Origin: an uncultured Bacteroidales bacterium
GTDB taxonomy: Bacteria > Bacteroidota > Bacteroidia > Bacteroidales > Bacteroidaceae
Direction of reading: 5' to 3'
Length of the DNA stretch: 37,262 bases
NCBI GenBank assembly: GCA_902796835.1
Contig: CADBQP010000033.1
Coordinates: 1 to 37,262, forward strand
The translations under genes were made by a program, and so were the position numbers. Below the pieces are notes generated by a model, which made no database searches, was not told the origin of the DNA, and saw nothing but the letters and a program-made list of their open reading frames with translations. Below are positions 32,196 through 37,262 of the stretch, piece by piece. Position 1 is the first letter of the stretch, and each line of letters opens with the position of its first letter.

Positions 32196-33856
32196 GCCAC
32201 TCAAACATCTCCCATCAGTCACTACGCACGCCCAAGTCTGAAAAACTGGGCTACGGACTGCTTTTCTCGCTGCTTTCGGTGCTGACGAGCCTCTCGGCCA
32301 CAGCCGGCAATGCGGGCACGGGGGCAGGAAAAGCGCCCAAAGTGGTGATTAACATTTTGGTGGACCAACTGCGCTCCGACTACCTGCAGGCCTTCATGCC
32401 GCTCTATGGTCACGACGGACTGCTGCGCCTCATGAACGAGGGCAGGGTTTACAGCCAAGCCGAACACCCCATGGCGAACCCCGACCTTGCCTCGGCGGCT
32501 GCCACCATAGCCAGCGGCACATCGCCGTGCGACCACGGCATAGTGGGCATGAAATGGCTCAACAGAGCCACCCTTCGCCCCATATTCTGCATCGACGATC
32601 CCGAGCAAAAGGGAGTGGGCACACAGTCGGCCTTCAGTCCACGCTTCGTTCAGGTGTCCACCATTGGCGATGAGCTCAAGGTGGCCACCGAGGGCGCAGC
32701 CAAGGTCTATGCCATAGCCCCCACGCCCGAAGCCGCCATACTCGGCGGAGCCCATGCAGCCGACGCCGTGGCCTGGATCGACGACCAGACTGGAAGATGG
32801 TGCTCCTCCAGCTATTATGGACACAGCCTGCCCAGCTGGATAGCCGCACGCAACACAGAAAGTACGGCCGTGGCATGCGAGCAAACCACATGGCAACCCA
32901 GCAACGAACTGGTGGGCAACTTCAGCTACTTTCTCTCGCAAGGCATGCGCAAGCCTTTTGCCCATAAATTCAAGGGGCCCAACCGCATAGCCTCTTTCAA
33001 AACATCAGGACTTGTCAATCAGGAAGTGGCAGAGCTCGCCGCCCTGTGCATAGAAAAGACACCCATCGGACAAGATGCCATCACCGACTATCTGAGCATC
33101 ACGTTCTATGCCGGCAATTTCGAGCACAAACCAGCGAACCAGGCCCCCATGGAGTTGCAAGACACCTACGTTCGCCTCGATGCAGCCATAGCAAAACTCA
33201 TCGGCAGCGTATCGCAAAAAATAGGCTTGGACCATGCCCTATTCGTGCTCACCTCAACAGGGTCTACCGACGAAGAAGACGGCCAACTCAGCAAGTTCCG
33301 CATTCCCACCGGAACCATTGACATCAAGCGTACGGCTGCGCTTCTCAACATGTATCTCACGGCCATCTATGGCCAAGGCACATACGTTGAAGCCACCTTT
33401 GGCACACAACTCTACCTGAACCACAAACTCATAGAGAACAAGCAGCTCAACCTTTCCGAACTGCTTGCACGCTCACAAGACTTTCTGCTGCAACTCAGCG
33501 GAGTGAGAGACGTTTACACTTCGCAGCGCCTGCTCCAAGGAGCATGGACACCTGGAATAAGCCGCATCCGAAACGGATATCACATCCAGCACAGCGGCGA
33601 CATCATGATCGAAGTGGCCCCAGGCTGGCACTACACCAACGAAGATACCAACGAGCGCAGGCTCGTGAGGGCATCCTACGTGCCCTTCCCCATCATCTTC
33701 TTTGGCGCTGGCGTAGGCGTCCACCACGACGAGACACCCGTCGGCACCGACTACATAGCCCCCACGCTGGCCGGAGCCATGCGCATCAGGGCTCCCAACG
33801 CCTGCAATCAGAAACCCATAGCAATATATCAACCCCAAACACACAACACGAAATAA
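32192..33856 (+). CDS. Alkaline-phosphatase-superfamily protein (PafA-like), apparently inactive
   Basis: This 554-residue exported protein has a hydrophobic signal segment at ~20-38. The fold is recognisable by VVINILVDQLRSDYL (metal-ligand Asp D58), HGIVGMKW, a C-terminal NGYHIQHSGDIMIEV and TDYIAPTLAGAMRIRAP. By alignment to remembered PafA-type sequences, the nucleophile Thr position is Leu99, the Asp/His pair of the middle metal site is Asn309 and Lys313 (with H312 beside it), and the ADHG pair is Thr356-Gly357 in LTSTGS. Only D58 of the expected metal ligands is clear. I infer a pseudophosphatase, perhaps a scaffold or binding protein. The GTG start at 32192 overlaps the upstream stop. 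secA starts 18 bp downstream. The fold is fairly sure; the loss of activity is likely but unproven. Confidence 0.75.
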   Translation: MSHSNISHQSLRTPKSEKLGYGLLFSLLSVLTSLSATAGNAGTGAGKAPKVVINILVDQLRSDYLQAFMPLYGHDGLLRLMNEGRVYSQAEHPMANPDLASAAATIASGTSPCDHGIVGMKWLNRATLRPIFCIDDPEQKGVGTQSAFSPRFVQVSTIGDELKVATEGAAKVYAIAPTPEAAILGGAHAADAVAWIDDQTGRWCSSSYYGHSLPSWIAARNTESTAVACEQTTWQPSNELVGNFSYFLSQGMRKPFAHKFKGPNRIASFKTSGLVNQEVAELAALCIEKTPIGQDAITDYLSITFYAGNFEHKPANQAPMELQDTYVRLDAAIAKLIGSVSQKIGLDHALFVLTSTGSTDEEDGQLSKFRIPTGTIDIKRTAALLNMYLTAIYGQGTYVEATFGTQLYLNHKLIENKQLNLSELLARSQDFLLQLSGVRDVYTSQRLLQGAWTPGISRIRNGYHIQHSGDIMIEVAPGWHYTNEDTNERRLVRASYVPFPIIFFGAGVGVHHDETPVGTDYIAPTLAGAMRIRAPNACNQKPIAIYQPQTHNTK

Positions 33857-33874
33857 AAACAAACAATACCATAT

Positions 33875-36800
33875 ATGGATATCAACAAATTTCTTAGCAA
33901 ACTGTTCGGAAACAAATCCTCTCGCGACATGAGGCTCATTCAGCCGTGGGTGGAAAAGATAAAGAGCGCCTCTCCGGCCGTGGAGCAACTCGACAACGAT
34001 GCCCTGCGCACCCGCACCAAGGAAATCAGGGCCCAGGTGCAAGATTCGGCCAAAGACCTCAAAGAAAAAATTGAAACCCTGAAGGCCAAAATCGAAGATA
34101 CTCCCATCGAAGACCGCGAAGTCATTTTCAATCAAATAGACCATCTGGAAAAAGACGTGCTTGAGCGCTACGAAAAAGAGCTCGAAGTGGTGCTTCCCGA
34201 AGTCTATGCCATCGTAAAAGAAACGGCCCGTCGCTTCACCGACAACGAAGAAATCACAGTCGTGGCCACCGATTTCGACCGCGAGTTGGCAGCCACCCAC
34301 GATTTCGTACGCATCGAAGGCGACAAAGCCATCTATCAAAACCACTGGATGGCCGGCGGCAACGAAATCACCTGGAACATGGTGCACTACGACGTACAGC
34401 TATTTGGCGGCGTGGTGCTCACACAGGGCAAGATAGCCGAGATGGCAACGGGCGAAGGTAAAACACTCGTAGCCACGCTACCCGTATTCCTCAATGCCCT
34501 CACCGGAAACGGCGTCCACGTGGTTACCGTGAACGACTACCTGGCCAAGCGCGACTCTGAATGGATGGGGCCGCTCTACATGTTCCACGGACTGAGCGTC
34601 GACTGCATTGACAAGCACCAGCCCAACTCCGAAGCCCGACGCCGCGCCTATCAGGCCGACATCACCTTTGGCACAAACAATGAGTTTGGCTTCGACTACC
34701 TGCGCGACAACATGGCCATGACACCGGCCGACCTCGTGCAGCGCAAACACAACTACGCCATTGTCGACGAGGTCGACTCCGTGCTCATCGACGACGCACG
34801 CACACCGCTCATTATCTCGGGCCCTGTGCCCAAGGGCGACGACCAACTCTTCGAGGAATATCAGCCTCTCGTCGAGAGGCTCGTGTCTGTGCAGCGCCAA
34901 TTGGCCACACAATATTTGGCCGATGCGCGCAAACAGATTAGCGAAGGATTGGAAAAGGGCGACAAGAAACTCACCGAAGAAGGCTTCCTCTCCCTCTTCC
35001 GCAGCCATAAGGCACTGCCCAAAAACCGCCCCCTCATCAAATACCTGAGCGAGCAAGGCATAAAGGCCGGCATGCTGAAGACCGAAGAGATCTACATGGA
35101 AAACAACAACCGCCGCATGCCCGAAGCCACCGACCCGCTCTTTTTCGTGGTAGACGAAAAGCAGCGTTCCGTTGACCTCACCGACAAAGGCAATGCCTGG
35201 CTGGCCAACCAAGTGAAAGACGACCAACTCTTCATCCTGCCCGACATCACAAGCGAAATGTCGGCTCTCGAAGCCGACACCACGCTGAGCCAGGAAGAGC
35301 GCATCGCCCGCAAAGACGAGCTGTTGAGCGACTATGCCATCAAGAGCGAACGCGTGCACACCATCCTGCAACTGCTCAAGGCCTACACCATGTTCAACAA
35401 AGACGAAGAATATGTGGTGCTCGATGGCGAAGTGAAAATCGTAGACGAACAAACAGGCCGCATCATGGAGGGACGCCGCTGGAGCGACGGACTCCACCAA
35501 GCCGTAGAAGCCAAGGAACACGTAAAAGTGGAGGCCGCCACGCAAACCTTTGCCACCATTACGCTGCAAAACTACTTCCGCATGTATCACAAACTGGCCG
35601 GAATGACAGGTACAGCCTCCACCGAGGCTGGTGAATTCTGGAACATCTACAAACTCGATGTCGTAGAAATTCCTACCAACCGCCCCGTAGTGCGCGACGA
35701 CATGAACGACCGTGTATATCGCACCAAACGCGAAAAATACAATGCCGTTATTGCCGAAATCGAAAAAATGCGCAACAGCGGCCGCCCCGTGCTCGTGGGC
35801 ACCACCAGCGTTGATGTGAGCGAGCTGCTCAGCAAAATGCTACACATGCGCAAGATACCCCACAACGTACTCAACGCCAAACTCCATCAGCAAGAGGCAG
35901 ACGTAGTGGCCGAAGCCGGACAAAGCACGGGCGGACTGGGAGCAGTGACCATAGCCACCAACATGGCTGGCCGCGGTACCGACATCAAGCTCTCGCCCGA
36001 AGTGCGCGAAGCAGGCGGATTGGCCATCATCGGCACTGAGCGCCACGAAAGCCGTCGCGTAGACCGCCAGTTGCGCGGACGTTCCGGACGCCAAGGCGAC
36101 CCAGGATCCAGCGTCTTCTTCGTTTCGCTCGAAGACAACCTCATGCGACTCTTCGCCAGCGAGCGCATCGCATCGTTCATGGACAAACTCGGATTCAAGG
36201 AGGGCGACATGATTGAGGCCAAGATGATTAACAACAGCATTGAGCGCGCCCAGAAAAAGGTAGAAGAGAATAACTTCGGCATACGCAAGCGACTGCTCGA
36301 GTACGACGACGTGATGAACAAGCAACGCACCGTCATCTACGAGCGCAGACGCCATGCCCTCATGGGCGAGCGCATCGGCATGGACATCGCCAACATGATT
36401 TGGGACCGCGTCATCGCCATCATTGAGCGCAACGACTACAAAGGACAGAAAGAGCAGTTCCTCGAAATCATGGCCATGGAGATACCCTATGCCGAAGCCG
36501 AACTCGAAACCGTGAAGCGCGAAACACTCCACGAGCGCGCCTTCCAGGCCGCCATGCAAAACCTCAAGCGGCGCACCGACCGACTTGCTGAAATAGCTAT
36601 GCCCGTCATCACACAGGTTTACGAAAACCAGGGTGAGCAATACGAATACATCATTGTGCCCGTGAGCGACGGCAAATTGGTATATAACATCCGCACCAAC
36701 CTCAAACAAGCCTACGAAACGGGGTGCCGAAGCGTAGTAAAAGACTTCGAAAAAGCCATTTTGCTCCACAATATTGACGATGCGTGGAAAGAAAACCTGC

Positions 36801-37210
36801 GCGAGCTCGACGACCTGCGCCATAGCGTGCAAAACGCCTCCTATGAGCAAAAAGATCCTCTGCTCATCTTCAAACTCGAGAGTGTAAAACTATTCGACAC
36901 CATGGTCGACAAAATTAACAACACCACCGTGGCCACCCTCATGCGCGGCCAAATTCCCACACAAGATCCGCGCCAGGTGCAAGAGGCAGCTCCCGAGCAA
37001 CGCACCAGCCGCGACGGATATACCGAAAGCCATGGCGATGCCCTCGACAATGAGCGAGCACGGGCTCAGAGACAAGCTGCCGGACAAGACACTCGCGCCC
37101 GACAGCCACAGGCCCCCGTCGTGAAAGACAAAATGCCCGGACGCAATGATCCATGTCCCTGTGGAAGCGGCAAAAAATTCAAGAACTGCCACGGACGCGG
37201 CATCGTGTAG
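33875..37210 (+). CDS. secA: Preprotein translocase ATPase SecA
   Basis: SecA drives proteins through SecYEG. This 1111-residue protein has the N-terminal region [21 protein letters not shown], Walker A ATGEGKT (K196) and Walker [13 protein letters not shown] (298-309). The preprotein-binding domain follows, then the second nucleotide-binding domain with [34 protein letters not shown] and the helical scaffold. A C-terminal linker leads to the zinc motif [14 protein letters not shown] (C1094, C1096, C1105, H1106). It is about 200 residues longer than E. coli SecA, as is usual in Bacteroidetes, with extra sequence in the first ~170 residues and around residues ~330-470. It is the last gene of the window, after the PafA-like gene; about 50 bases without features follow. 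Confidence 0.98.
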   Translation: MDINKFLSKLFGNKSSRDMRLIQPWVEKIKSASPAVEQLDNDALRTRTKEIRAQVQDSAKDLKEKIETLKAKIEDTPIEDREVIFNQIDHLEKDVLERYEKELEVVLPEVYAIVKETARRFTDNEEITVVATDFDRELAATHDFVRIEGDKAIYQNHWMAGGNEITWNMVHYDVQLFGGVVLTQGKIAEMATGEGKTLVATLPVFLNALTGNGVHVVTVNDYLAKRDSEWMGPLYMFHGLSVDCIDKHQPNSEARRRAYQADITFGTNNEFGFDYLRDNMAMTPADLVQRKHNYAIVDEVDSVLIDDARTPLIISGPVPKGDDQLFEEYQPLVERLVSVQRQLATQYLADARKQISEGLEKGDKKLTEEGFLSLFRSHKALPKNRPLIKYLSEQGIKAGMLKTEEIYMENNNRRMPEATDPLFFVVDEKQRSVDLTDKGNAWLANQVKDDQLFILPDITSEMSALEADTTLSQEERIARKDELLSDYAIKSERVHTILQLLKAYTMFNKDEEYVVLDGEVKIVDEQTGRIMEGRRWSDGLHQAVEAKEHVKVEAATQTFATITLQNYFRMYHKLAGMTGTASTEAGEFWNIYKLDVVEIPTNRPVVRDDMNDRVYRTKREKYNAVIAEIEKMRNSGRPVLVGTTSVDVSELLSKMLHMRKIPHNVLNAKLHQQEADVVAEAGQSTGGLGAVTIATNMAGRGTDIKLSPEVREAGGLAIIGTERHESRRVDRQLRGRSGRQGDPGSSVFFVSLEDNLMRLFASERIASFMDKLGFKEGDMIEAKMINNSIERAQKKVEENNFGIRKRLLEYDDVMNKQRTVIYERRRHALMGERIGMDIANMIWDRVIAIIERNDYKGQKEQFLEIMAMEIPYAEAELETVKRETLHERAFQAAMQNLKRRTDRLAEIAMPVITQVYENQGEQYEYIIVPVSDGKLVYNIRTNLKQAYETGCRSVVKDFEKAILLHNIDDAWKENLRELDDLRHSVQNASYEQKDPLLIFKLESVKLFDTMVDKINNTTVATLMRGQIPTQDPRQVQEAAPEQRTSRDGYTESHGDALDNERARAQRQAAGQDTRARQPQAPVVKDKMPGRNDPCPCGSGKKFKNCHGRGIV

Positions 37211-37262
37211 ATAGATGCCAAACACAACGCTCAGCCACACGACACTGACGCACATACAAAAA

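Overview
The window looks like a chromosomal segment of a Bacteroidales bacterium, most likely Prevotellaceae-like. The evidence is the promoter style (TTTG, 19 bp, TAnnTTTG, matched exactly three times), the lack of Shine-Dalgarno sequences, several families largely confined to Bacteroidetes (DUF4924, DUF3256, a DUF4105/Lnb-type protein, a long SecA with a C-terminal zinc motif), and a secreted M60 peptidase whose tail ends in the DGRKL...KGIYI...NGKK pattern common in that group. The genus is not assigned. I see no tRNA, rRNA, CRISPR array, phage or insertion sequence.

Layout. 1-291: stacked hairpins ending in a strong terminator. 292-7208: an AraC-type regulator divergent from a complete multidrug-type exporter operon (TolC-like channel, HlyD-like lipoprotein adaptor, tandem-ATPase ABC protein, two ABC-2 permeases). 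7245-11715 (minus strand): a remnant of a ROK sugar-kinase gene, a large secreted M60 metallopeptidase and an intact ROK kinase. 12150-16988: LysE-type exporter, DUF4924 protein, release factor 3, DUF3256 protein and an O-acetylhomoserine sulfhydrylase. 17035-18154 (minus): a split pair of short chromate-transporter-family proteins. 18349-22297: pantothenate kinase CoaX, an outer membrane protein, LptC and a CNNM/CorC-type membrane protein. 22713-28533: a membrane-anchored periplasmic prolyl isomerase and Mfd. 28750-37210: glucose-6-phosphate isomerase, a HAD phosphatase/mutase, a DUF4105/Lnb-like protein, an alkaline-phosphatase-family protein that appears to have lost its catalytic residues, and SecA.

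Functional themes. Most genes are housekeeping or envelope-related: secretion (SecA), envelope folding and LPS transport (PPIase, LptC), possible lipoprotein acylation (Lnb-like), and transcription-repair coupling (Mfd). The accessory-looking parts are the exporter locus and the M60/ROK region, where a 3' fragment of a second ROK gene abuts the peptidase stop codon and marks an old rearrangement.

Two intergenic regions carry short tandem arrays (21-bp and 22-bp units), each about 100-110 bp upstream of a good promoter. The mfd terminator has arms built on the same core as the 21-bp array. No clearly new multi-gene system is visible. The strongest leads are the apparent pseudophosphatase between the Lnb-like gene and secA, the ROK remnant junction, and the tandem arrays.
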